Positions 24,567-32,320 of a DNA stretch of 64,000 nt are shown piece after piece. The position numbers and the translations under genes are program-made. The DNA comes from Mucilaginibacter inviolabilis (GTDB lineage: Bacteria > Bacteroidota > Bacteroidia > Sphingobacteriales > Sphingobacteriaceae). The first letter of the stretch is position 1, and the number at the start of each line of letters is the position of its first letter. The stretch covers positions 186,001 through 250,000 of the forward strand of contig NZ_JAANAT010000005.1 in NCBI RefSeq assembly GCF_011089895.1, given 5' to 3'. Below the pieces are notes generated by a model. The model was not told where the DNA came from. It did not search any database and saw only the letters and a list, made by a program, of their open reading frames with translations.

Positions 24567-25793
24567 TTGAACACCTCGGTATATATCGCTAAAAGGTACT
24601 TGTTTTCGGGCAAAAAAATGCACGCTATTAACATCATTTCGGGCATTTCTATGCTCGGCGTTTTAATAGGCAGCGCGGCGCTTATCATTATTTTATCGGT
24701 ATTTAATGGTTTCGAAAAAGTGATCCTATCGTTGTATAGTAACTTTACACCCGAAATAAAGATCGAGACCCGGCTCGGTAAAACTTTTAATCCGGATACC
24801 CCTTACTTTAATACATTACACCAGGATAAACGCCTTATTTCCTATACACAAGTACTTCAGGAAAAGGCCCTGATCAAATACGGCGACAAAACTTTTTTAG
24901 GAACCGTAAAAGGTGTAAGCGACGATTTTTTAAAAAATAAGCGTTTAGATAGTACCGTGCAGGTGGGCTCCTTCACCTTAAAAAGCGGCGGCCAAAACTT
25001 CGCGGTTATTGGCGCAACTATCCAAAATAATCTTGGCATTAATGTCCATGATGAGCTTTCACCCATACAAATATATTCGCCCCGGCGAGGGACCGAAAGC
25101 TCAGACAATCCGCTTAATGAATTTGTGGTTCGTTCCATCAATCCATCCGGCGTGTTTGGTATACAGCAGGAGTTTGATGATATCGTGGTAACACCACTCG
25201 AATTTGCCCGCGATCTGCTCGATCAGCCCAAAGAAGTATCATCTATTGAGCTTACCTATAAAAAAGGCACTGATCTTGCATCTGTACAAAACAAAATAAT
25301 AAATGATATCGGCACAAAGTTCACCGTAAAAAACCGTAAAGAACAAAATACCGAACTGTACAAAACATTAAATTACGAACGTTGGTCGATATTCATGATA
25401 CTTACCTTCGTGCTTATCATAGCTATATTTAACATTATTGGTTCCTTAACCATGCTGGTGATTGATAAGCGTAAGGATATTGCCATACTTAGTAGTCTGG
25501 GCGCCAACAAGCAAACCATTCAAGGTATTTTCTTTTTTGAGGGGATGATGATATCATTCATAGGTTGCATTGCCGGCATCATTTTAGGTTTGATATTCTG
25601 CTTGTTGCAACAGCATTTTGGCTGGATAAAAATGGGCGCGCAAATGTCCGTAATTGATGCTTATCCGGTTGATATTAACCCGGTTGATGTTGGCCTGGTA
25701 TTTTTAACAGTTGGCATTATTTCTGTAATAGCATCGGGCATCAGCGCACGATTAAGTATTAAAGGTTTAGATGAAATCAAACAGGATTTGTAA
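24567..25793 (+). CDS. FtsX/LolE-type ABC transporter permease
   Basis: 408 residues with a TTG start (MNTSVYIAKRYLFSGKKMHA). One membrane segment near 27-50, a large periplasmic domain, then three segments near 275-300, 320-345 and 375-398: the layout of LolC/E- and MacB-type permeases. The FtsX domain is clear in MILTFVLIIAIFNIIGSLTMLVIDKRKDIAILSSLGA. In LolCDE, such proteins release lipoproteins from the inner membrane. The ATPase gene is not adjacent. The following lipoprotein gene has its own promoter inside the last codons of this gene. Confidence 0.88.
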   Translation: MNTSVYIAKRYLFSGKKMHAINIISGISMLGVLIGSAALIIILSVFNGFEKVILSLYSNFTPEIKIETRLGKTFNPDTPYFNTLHQDKRLISYTQVLQEKALIKYGDKTFLGTVKGVSDDFLKNKRLDSTVQVGSFTLKSGGQNFAVIGATIQNNLGINVHDELSPIQIYSPRRGTESSDNPLNEFVVRSINPSGVFGIQQEFDDIVVTPLEFARDLLDQPKEVSSIELTYKKGTDLASVQNKIINDIGTKFTVKNRKEQNTELYKTLNYERWSIFMILTFVLIIAIFNIIGSLTMLVIDKRKDIAILSSLGANKQTIQGIFFFEGMMISFIGCIAGIILGLIFCLLQQHFGWIKMGAQMSVIDAYPVDINPVDVGLVFLTVGIISVIASGISARLSIKGLDEIKQDL

Positions 25794-25798
25794 ATTTG
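25791..25798 (+). promoter_or_regulatory. -7 promoter box touching the 25803 start
   Basis: TAAATTTG matches TAnnTTTG, overlaps the stop codon of the permease gene and ends 4 bases before ATG 25803. Confidence 0.45.
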
Positions 25799-25802
25799 CA
25801 TT

Positions 25803-26270
25803 ATGAGGATAGTTTCAAGCCAACAGTCTTTAGTCGGAAGTCCTAAGTCAAAATCTCTTTTTTCCAGACTTCTGACCTACAACTCAGAATTAAAGACTAA
25901 GCAAGTGGGAGGTATTAAATATTTCGCGTTCTTATTTGTGTTAATTGCTGCATGCTCATGTAACAGGAACCAGTCAAAAACTAAAGAACCAACGATTTTT
26001 AAAGGCTTGTACAGTTTTGGCCCCGAAATAAAGTCATTCAAGGATTGCGATAGCGGCAGAGAGTTTTGGGTTACCGACAGCTCGGCCCAATTAGAACTGC
26101 AATACTCACAACTCAATTTCGAAAAACCTTACGAGCCCGTATATGTTGAGGTTGAAGGTATCAAATCAAAATCTGGCAAAGAAGGTATGGGATCTGAATA
26201 TGACAGTACCCTGGTTGTAAAAAAAGTTATAAAAATAACCAAAGAGATACCCCAGGACATTTGCAATTAA
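25803..26270 (+). CDS. Lipoprotein with a repeat-derived N-terminal extension
   Basis: 155 residues from ATG 25803. A hydrophobic signal with lipobox (KYFAFLFVLIAACSC) does not begin until residue 38. The preceding residues, from about 8 to 34, are encoded by a palindromic island (25825-25898). Either the island was inserted in frame between the ATG and the signal, or translation starts at GTG 25905 and the ATG is unused. The -7 box 4 bases before 25803, a spacing seen at other genes here, supports the first. The mature part (about 100 residues) has no recognised family: FKGLYSFGPEIKSFKDCDSGREFWVTDSS and a beta-rich tail. Function unknown. Confidence 0.7.
   Translation: MRIVSSQQSLVGSPKSKSLFSRLLTYNSELKTKQVGGIKYFAFLFVLIAACSCNRNQSKTKEPTIFKGLYSFGPEIKSFKDCDSGREFWVTDSSAQLELQYSQLNFEKPYEPVYVEVEGIKSKSGKEGMGSEYDSTLVVKKVIKITKEIPQDICN
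25825..25898. repeat. Palindromic word-repeat island J inside coding sequence
   Basis: AGTCTTTAGTCGGAAGTC (25825-25842) is matched by GACTTCTGAC (25867-25876) and TAAAGACT (25891-25898), the inverted copy interrupted by 14 bases. GAAGTC, TAAGTC and CTTCTGAC are variants of one word. It lies in frame in the lipoprotein gene. Confidence 0.65.
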
Positions 26271-26375
26271 TAACTTATTATTAATAGCTTTAATTATTCA
26301 TAACGCCTGCTATATTTCAGCCGTTTAAACCAAATAAATAAAACTCATTTGCCGCAGTGGCGTTAATTAACTATT

Positions 26376-26747
26376 ATGGAATCAAAACGTCAGCAAAAAT
26401 TTGCCGGAGTAATACAGCAGGACCTGGCCGCCATATTTCAGCGCGAAGGCATGAACTATTTGCCCAATACCCTGGTAACCATTACTAAAGTACGCGTAAC
26501 GCCAGACCTGGCCATTGCCCGAATATTTTTAAGCTTTTTTGGCAACAATAATTTGCAGTTGGCCCTGCAAACCATCAAATCGCATGCTTCCGAGATCAGG
26601 TATAAACTGGGAGCCCGCATTAAAGACCAGGTAAGGATCATTCCGCAATTGGAATTTTTTGTAGATGATACCAGCGAATATGTGGAGCGTATGGACAAGA
26701 TATTTGAAAAAATAAGCAAAGAAGAGCGCCAGCCCGATACTGAATAA
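26376..26747 (+). CDS. rbfA: Ribosome-binding factor A
   Basis: 123 residues with a KH-like fold. It assists 16S rRNA maturation and 30S subunit assembly. Family features: MESKRQQKFAGVIQQDLAAIFQRE at the N-terminus, VTITKVRVTPDLAIARIFLSFF in the middle and RIIPQLEFFVDDTSEYVERMDKIFEKI at the end. It starts 105 bases after the lipoprotein and is followed by an M23 peptidase gene 9 bases later, so those two probably share a transcript. Confidence 0.94.
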   Translation: MESKRQQKFAGVIQQDLAAIFQREGMNYLPNTLVTITKVRVTPDLAIARIFLSFFGNNNLQLALQTIKSHASEIRYKLGARIKDQVRIIPQLEFFVDDTSEYVERMDKIFEKISKEERQPDTE

Positions 26748-26756
26748 TATTGACGG

Positions 26757-27443
26757 ATGGATCCGCATGCCCGCCTACAAGCGTATTTGCAAAATAACCC
26801 CGCCACCATTGGCAAAGTGGTTGACTATAATGCCGGCACCGACCGGCTTTTTTCATTGGATTTTACCGCTGCCAACACCGAGCTCAACATGGCCATTATT
26901 GCAGATACACAGCAATTTAGTGATTGGGTAAGTGAAAAGCTAAAAACCAACAATTGTCGCTACGGCATTGGTGGCTATATGGAGCACCGCACCATTTATG
27001 CCATGAGCCCGCATTTTGATACCGATAATGAACCACGCCGCCTGCATCTGGGTGTTGATATCTGGGGCGATGCGGGCACGCCCATCTATTCACCATTTGA
27101 TGGCACGGTACATAGTTTTCAGGATAATAATAACCTGGGCGATTACGGCCCCACTATTATATTGCAACACAACCTCGATGGCTTAATCTTATACAGCCTA
27201 TACGGCCACCTGAGCCGTAAAAGTTTGGATGGGCTGACTGTTGATATGCCTATCCATAAAAACCAACAGATAGCCACGCTGGGTAACAACCAGGAGAATG
27301 GTCAATGGCCTCCGCATCTACATTTTCAGCTCCTATATAACATGGAAGGCAAACAGGGCGACTATCCGGGAGTATGCAAATATTCTGAAAAGGAAAAATA
27401 TGAATTGAACGTTCCCGACCCAAAACTAGTGCTGGGGTTTTAG
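26757..27443 (+). CDS. M23 family peptidase without a signal peptide
   Basis: 228 residues. The LytM-type metalloendopeptidase core is seen in RRLHLGVDIWGDAGTPIYSPFDG (HxxxD zinc ligands), SLYGHLSRKSL and PPHLHFQLL (HxH). M23 enzymes cut peptidoglycan cross-bridges, but no export signal is visible, so it may act in the cytoplasm or be released by another route. Residues 1-90 are a helical unassigned region. It is 9 bases downstream of rbfA, an odd partner. Confidence 0.85.
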   Translation: MDPHARLQAYLQNNPATIGKVVDYNAGTDRLFSLDFTAANTELNMAIIADTQQFSDWVSEKLKTNNCRYGIGGYMEHRTIYAMSPHFDTDNEPRRLHLGVDIWGDAGTPIYSPFDGTVHSFQDNNNLGDYGPTIILQHNLDGLILYSLYGHLSRKSLDGLTVDMPIHKNQQIATLGNNQENGQWPPHLHFQLLYNMEGKQGDYPGVCKYSEKEKYELNVPDPKLVLGF

Positions 27444-27470
27444 AACTTTAGATTTTTATAAAATAGATTT

Positions 27471-28088
27471 ATGAATACTATATCTGAGAGTTTCGAAATC
27501 ATTCTTAAAAAGCAACATGAATGGAATTATCTTTTTCCCAGGATAATAAGAAAACCAGCAAGCATGCAGGATATCCTTAATATTGAATCAGCACTTGAGA
27601 TTACCTTTAATAACGAGCTAAGAGAACTGTATTTATTTGCAGATGGGACGGATATTGATAACATTACCCCTTGTGGGCTTACAGGCTTAATACCTATTCA
27701 TAACTTTTTAAGCTTAGAAAACGCCGTCCAATATTATAACATGAGTATAACCTTTGAAGAAAGCTTCCATAATTGGGAACAAGACTTCCAGGTTAATAAA
27801 AAATTATTCCCCTTTTTGGAAGATGGTGCCGGTAACTGCTATTGGGTTGATTTAAATGAAAGGACCAATAATTACGGCCAAATATTTTGGACAAACACAT
27901 TTGGTCAAGATCCTGACTATACGTATACATCGCTCACAAACATGTTCAATGTAATTGCAGAGTGTTACAAAACAGGAATCATAACTATTGATAACGAAGG
28001 TTACCTTACTTGTGACTATGATGCCTTTAGACATCTTTCCCGGGCATATAACCCAGAGCTATTGTTTTACACTGATAATTATAATTAG
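27471..28088 (+). CDS. SUKH (SMI1/KNR4) superfamily protein
   Basis: 205 residues. The N-terminal KPASMQDILNIESALEITFNNELRELYLFADGTD and the later WVDLNERTN fit the SUKH fold, whose bacterial members often serve as immunity proteins against polymorphic toxins. No toxin gene is adjacent, so this may be an orphan immunity protein or a housekeeping member. There is no signal peptide. AT content is slightly higher than in flanking genes, compatible with recent arrival but not proof. Confidence 0.7.
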   Translation: MNTISESFEIILKKQHEWNYLFPRIIRKPASMQDILNIESALEITFNNELRELYLFADGTDIDNITPCGLTGLIPIHNFLSLENAVQYYNMSITFEESFHNWEQDFQVNKKLFPFLEDGAGNCYWVDLNERTNNYGQIFWTNTFGQDPDYTYTSLTNMFNVIAECYKTGIITIDNEGYLTCDYDAFRHLSRAYNPELLFYTDNYN

Positions 28089-28151
28089 GAGATTAATTAC
28101 TAAGCTCTTCACATTAAACTTTATATCCGTTTTATTGTCGATATTTATAGT

Positions 28152-28826
28152 ATGATAAAGCGCTTGTTTATCCTCTTTACGCTGATGGTGATAATAGACC
28201 ATGTGGCTTCTGCCCAACCCGCTTTTAAGGGCGGGCAAAACGCGCTTATGGATTTTTTACGAACCCAAATTGTATACCCTGAATACTCCAGCAAAAACTG
28301 TATTTCGGGGACTATTGATGTGGCTTTCCGGCTTGACCATCAAGGCAAAGTAACCAGCGCCAACGTACAGCAAGGCCTGGGTATCGATCTGGACGACGAA
28401 GCCCTCCGGGTTATTAAATTGACATCTGGCCATTGGACCATACCTGCTGATTATAACGAGAATACCAACCTGGTACAACCTATCCGCTTTGATCCTTCCC
28501 AAACCAATTGTGGCACCCTGAATAGCGCAGCAAATATGCAAGCTGCTATTGACGATTATAAAAACAGACAGGAGTTAGAAAATGCCGTTACCAATTACTA
28601 CATCAACAAATACAAGGGCAAGGCCGACACCAGCAAAGAGCCCACAATTCTGGCCTTAAAAAAACAACTGGGTTTTGACGACGAGTTAATTGGCGATCTG
28701 CTAAAACAGGCTAATCAAAAATTAAAACAGGGAGATAAAGAAGGCGCCTGTACCGACTGGACCTTTATCCGCAACATAGGCAGCGATAAAGCCGACAGTT
28801 TTATTAAAAAATATTGCGGGCAATAA
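28152..28826 (+). CDS. Secreted protein with TonB C-terminal domain
   Basis: 224 residues. A signal peptide (MIKRLFILFTLMVIIDHVASA) is followed by a domain resembling TonB_C (residues about 30-120): FKGGQNALMDFLRTQIVYPEYSSKNCISGTIDVAFRLDHQGKV...DDEALRVI. There is no transmembrane anchor or proline-rich spacer, so it is not a classical energy transducer and is probably a periplasmic protein using the fold for binding. The C-terminal half ends with a helical TPR-like repeat (ANQKLKQGDKEGACTDW), seen in other Bacteroidota proteins of this type. Confidence 0.8.
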   Translation: MIKRLFILFTLMVIIDHVASAQPAFKGGQNALMDFLRTQIVYPEYSSKNCISGTIDVAFRLDHQGKVTSANVQQGLGIDLDDEALRVIKLTSGHWTIPADYNENTNLVQPIRFDPSQTNCGTLNSAANMQAAIDDYKNRQELENAVTNYYINKYKGKADTSKEPTILALKKQLGFDDELIGDLLKQANQKLKQGDKEGACTDWTFIRNIGSDKADSFIKKYCGQ

Positions 28827-28853
28827 TATTTATAAAATCTCTACATTCACTGC

Positions 28854-29339
28854 ATGGTTCAACACGAACAGCAACTACGCAAAAAGGTAAAAACCTGGAT
28901 CATTATATTTATCATTGGCTTAGTATTAAGTGGCGTAACTGCCTTTCCTATCGAAACAGAACTGACCTTTTTCGCAACGCATGCTCAGGTTTTTCCTGCC
29001 TTTATGCAGCCTTGGATCATGAAGGTTTATCTGGCCGTAAAAACCACCAATCAAAACTACTCTTACCTAAGTTACGGTACTGATTGGTTGGCATTTGGTC
29101 ACCTGGTAATAGCCATGGCATTTGTAGGCCCGTTAAAAGATCCTGTAAAGAACATCTGGGTTATCCAGTTCGGGATGATCGCCTGCGTCATGGTCTTTCC
29201 ACTGGCCTTCATCGCCGGCCCGATACGGGGTATACCCATTTACTGGCGCTTAATTGATTGTTGTTTCGGCATTTTTGGCATTATACCGCTTTATATCTGC
29301 TATCGCGACATTAAAAAGCTGGAGACCTTAACTTCCTAA
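28854..29339 (+). CDS. Multi-pass membrane protein of unknown function
   Basis: 161 residues with about four hydrophobic segments (around 14-34, 83-100, 107-130 and 134-152). No family recognised; CCFGIFGIIPLYICYRDIKKLE closes the protein. Its last 12 bases overlap the 3' end of the convergent SGNH hydrolase gene. Confidence 0.65.
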   Translation: MVQHEQQLRKKVKTWIIIFIIGLVLSGVTAFPIETELTFFATHAQVFPAFMQPWIMKVYLAVKTTNQNYSYLSYGTDWLAFGHLVIAMAFVGPLKDPVKNIWVIQFGMIACVMVFPLAFIAGPIRGIPIYWRLIDCCFGIFGIIPLYICYRDIKKLETLTS

Positions 29340-30179
29340 AGGCAAAATCATTGATTGCGGTTTAGAGACGACTATATTTCTGTTTCCCATCGGAACCGCC
29401 GAATTATTCCGATGCAGCTGATCCAAAATATATTGCACAATCAATTTGCCCATCTTTTGTTTTCCGGCTGTCGAAAGATGCCCGCTATTGCGATACAGTA
29501 TTTTATGCTTCTCGTAATCATCACACACCATGTTAAAAGGCACTACAATGGTTGAATCCTGAAGATGAGTGTCCTTTAACAATTGACCAACCTGCTTTCT
29601 GTAATCATCAAGACTACCGGTGCTGCCATTATCAATAATTAAAGAGGCTACTTCATTACGGGCTTTTTGTAATACGTCAAGACTATCGGTTGTTTCTTTA
29701 AAACCAAAGTCGGGCATGGTTACAAAAACAGGTTCAATATTATTTTTCAATAAATCACCAATAATGAGCGAGCAGTAGTAAGCGTAAAATTTAGCACCCA
29801 TCTCACCGGTAGCATCGCTGGTGCCTGCCAAAACAATGCAGTAATCAAGGTTGTGATGTAAAATTTCGCTGCTTGAGTAAGGCGTACCCGGGCTTGTATA
29901 CAGGTTGTCATAGATCTGTTTTGTTTTGGCTTCGGGCTCGCCAAATGAAATGATCTCTGTTTTTAGACCATGTTTTAAAAACTCATTGCTAATAATGGTA
30001 TCCAGTGTAGTTCCGCTGGCCCAGCTATCGCCTATAATACCAATCCGGAGTACTTCGTTCCTGTGTTTTACCTCATGCCGGGATATGTGCCTTGGCTCAA
30101 AAGAATATCTTTTATACAAGTAATAACCAAATTCAGCTAACAGCATACCTGTTAATAACAACAACAGCTTTATTCGCAT
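29328..30179 (-). CDS. SGNH/GDSL-family hydrolase
   Basis: 283 residues. An N-terminal hydrophobic segment (KLLLLLTGMLLAEFGYYLY) anchors or exports it. The catalytic serine lies in GIIGDSWASGTTLD. The block I to III features are readable (LDYCIVLAGTSDA), and the C-terminal block is RNSGHLSTAGKQKMG, where the usual DxxH has Asn in place of Asp; that may weaken or change the charge relay. Members hydrolyse or transfer acyl groups on glycans and lipids; the substrate is unknown. It overlaps the membrane protein gene on the other strand by 12 bases. Confidence 0.78.
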   Translation of the reverse strand: MRIKLLLLLTGMLLAEFGYYLYKRYSFEPRHISRHEVKHRNEVLRIGIIGDSWASGTTLDTIISNEFLKHGLKTEIISFGEPEAKTKQIYDNLYTSPGTPYSSSEILHHNLDYCIVLAGTSDATGEMGAKFYAYYCSLIIGDLLKNNIEPVFVTMPDFGFKETTDSLDVLQKARNEVASLIIDNGSTGSLDDYRKQVGQLLKDTHLQDSTIVVPFNMVCDDYEKHKILYRNSGHLSTAGKQKMGKLIVQYILDQLHRNNSAVPMGNRNIVVSKPQSMILPLGS

Positions 30180-30277
30180 ACTTATATCCAGTTACAAAAG
30201 GGGGTTACGTAACAGCACTATTTTACGATCAAATATCCGATAAAGATTTGCTTTTTGTAAAAAAATTTCAGGTGTAA

Positions 30278-30844
30278 TTATAGAAAAAACAGGTAGGTTA
30301 CGTGTTTTAAAGTTTGCCGCAGTTTTTCAAGTGCTATGCCCACTTGGCGCTCAACCGTTTTGGGCGAAATATTGAGTTTACTGGCAATCTCTTTATACTT
30401 CATATCGCTGAAACGGCTCATCACAAAAATTTCGCGGCATTTTTCGGGCAGGGTATTAATAGCTGCGTTAATTTGATGGGTTAATTCTTTTTCTTCGTAC
30501 CCGCTTTCAACCGTGTTACGTACCTCATCAAAAAGATTATTCTTTTCCAGGTAAGCCACATATAAATTCTCTATTTTCTGATGTTTTAAATAATTCAGGC
30601 TCCGGTTTTGTACCATTTTAAATAAATAAGAGCCTACCGAAGTTGAAAAAGTAACTTCATGCCCCTTCTCCCATAAAAGAGCGAAGACATCAGCAACAAT
30701 TTCTTCAGAAATAGAAAGATCATTTACAAAACGATTGCAAAAAAGCGTAAGCCGGGTATAATAAAGCTTAAATAAAGCCTCAAATGCCCTTGTGTCGCCT
30801 TGCGTAAGCTTGGTAATGAGTATTTCGTCGTTTTTAGTAATCAT
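30278..30844 (-). CDS. ECF RNA polymerase sigma factor (FecI-like)
   Basis: 188 residues. Sigma-70 region 2 is at about 20-85 (AFEALFKLYYTRLTLFCNRFV...FALLWEKG, SYLFKMVQNRSLNYLK) and region 4 at about 125-180 (INTLPEKCREIFVMSRFSDMKYKEIASKLNISPKTVERQVGIAL), the latter a clear helix-turn-helix. It belongs to the Bacteroides-type expansion of ECF factors paired with FecR. Here it is divergent from fecR, whereas the usual order puts both on one strand. It probably activates fecR-susCD when a substrate is bound at the outer membrane. Confidence 0.92.
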   Translation of the reverse strand: MITKNDEILITKLTQGDTRAFEALFKLYYTRLTLFCNRFVNDLSISEEIVADVFALLWEKGHEVTFSTSVGSYLFKMVQNRSLNYLKHQKIENLYVAYLEKNNLFDEVRNTVESGYEEKELTHQINAAINTLPEKCREIFVMSRFSDMKYKEIASKLNISPKTVERQVGIALEKLRQTLKHVTYLFFL

Positions 30845-31088
30845 TTATTCATAATCCAATCAAAATGAGGCACTTTTTAAAAAACTTTAACAAGTTAGAT
30901 AAAAAAAATTAAATGTTTCAAATTTAATATGGAAATAATGATAAAGTAATTATAAAACATTTTGCATAGTGTAATATAAACACAATTAATTCGGGGTTTT
31001 AAAGCCCATTACCGAATATCTACAAAAAAATATTTTCAAAGTCTTTGAGGGTAAGCCGTTTTTTGATTGTCTTGCTATTATAATAAGA

Positions 31089-32147
31089 ATGGATAACGAC
31101 GAGATAAAACTATTATTGGTAAAGTATATTACCCGAGAGGCTGATGAGCAGGAGACAGACCGGGTAAGGGAATGGGTAAAAGCACATCCGGAAAATGAGC
31201 AGTACTTTGCGCAGCTGTATGAGGCCTGGCAAAATATGATGTACCTGAAGCCGGAGATTGTTGATGAAGAAAAAGCATATCAAAAATTTTTATCGACCAT
31301 ACCGCGGGAAACTAAATACAGACAATTATATAAATGGAGCAAGATAGCAGCCGTTGTAGCGCTGTTTAGTGTGCTTTCCGTTTTCTTGATAAGGCATTAT
31401 TCACAAAATGTGCAAAGCATCAGAATAGTATCTGTTAATAAAGGAGGTATTAAAAAAATAGTTTTAATGGATGGTACACTTGTTTGGCTAAACGCAGGCA
31501 GCAAGTTAAACTACAATACTGATTTTGGTAAAAAAAACCGGACAGTTTATTTAGAAGGAGAGGCATTCTTTGAAATAGCACCCGGAAAAAAAACTATCCC
31601 CTTTATTGTTAATACAAAAAATTATACCATCAGGGATATCGGCACCAAGTTTAATTTGAAGTCATACCCTAACGACTCTTTCTTTGAAACAACGGTTATT
31701 AAAGGTGAGGTTTCGGTTGAGGGCAATGTTGATAACAATACCCGCGAAATGAGCCGTATATATGTTAAACCAAGGCAGGTACTGCGGATATATTATCAGC
31801 AACAGAAAGAAAAATACACCTATAACTCAGATGATCAAACAACCAAAGAGCTGAACGAGATCCAGGTTTTACAAGTCGACTCGGCCAATATGGATAAGTA
31901 TGATGGCTGGAAAGAAGATTTGCTGGTATTTGACGGCAATACGCTCAATGAAATATCCAGCGTACTGGAGCGCCGGTACAATGTAAAAATAATCATCAAT
32001 GATGCCGGGCTACAAAATTTAAAATATTCCGGAAGCTTTAAAAATATAGCCACTATTGATAAAGTATTGGGCTTAATAAAAGGAAATACAGACATTGATT
32101 ATACTATAGATGGCAGTACTGTAACCATTACCAAAAGAACCAACTAA
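31089..32147 (+). CDS. fecR: FecR-family anti-sigma factor
   Basis: 352 residues. The cytoplasmic N-terminal part (VKYITREADEQETDRVREWV) would bind the sigma factor, a membrane segment lies at about 83-101 (WSKIAAVVALFSVLSVFLI), the FecR domain follows (IVSVNKGGIKKIVLMDGTLVWLNAGSKLNYN) and a DUF4974 domain closes it (TLNEISSVLERRYNVKIII...YSGSFKN), the part that interacts with the STN domain of SusC. It is divergent from the sigma gene (244-bp gap) and precedes susC by 173 bases. Confidence 0.92.
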   Translation: MDNDEIKLLLVKYITREADEQETDRVREWVKAHPENEQYFAQLYEAWQNMMYLKPEIVDEEKAYQKFLSTIPRETKYRQLYKWSKIAAVVALFSVLSVFLIRHYSQNVQSIRIVSVNKGGIKKIVLMDGTLVWLNAGSKLNYNTDFGKKNRTVYLEGEAFFEIAPGKKTIPFIVNTKNYTIRDIGTKFNLKSYPNDSFFETTVIKGEVSVEGNVDNNTREMSRIYVKPRQVLRIYYQQQKEKYTYNSDDQTTKELNEIQVLQVDSANMDKYDGWKEDLLVFDGNTLNEISSVLERRYNVKIIINDAGLQNLKYSGSFKNIATIDKVLGLIKGNTDIDYTIDGSTVTITKRTN

Positions 32148-32222
32148 TCAACTATAAAACATAAACCATTAAAAAAGCAGCTATGGCAAAAAAATAACTC
32201 CTCTCTCCTTTCAATAAAAAAA

Positions 32223-32246
32223 CCCGGTGTGCGCTAACACTCCGGG
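32223..32246. other. Hairpin between fecR and susC
   Basis: CCCGGtGTG pairs with CACtCCGGG around a 6-base loop. On the minus strand it is followed by a run of seven T, like a Rho-independent terminator of an antisense transcript; on the plus strand there is no T-run, so it would act as a leader hairpin or processing site in the fecR-susC transcript. Confidence 0.5.
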
Positions 32247-32320
32247 CTATGTAAAGAATTAATAGCTAATACCCTACGCTTGGGGAAGCATTGTATTAAC
32301 TAATTAACAAACACAAATTT

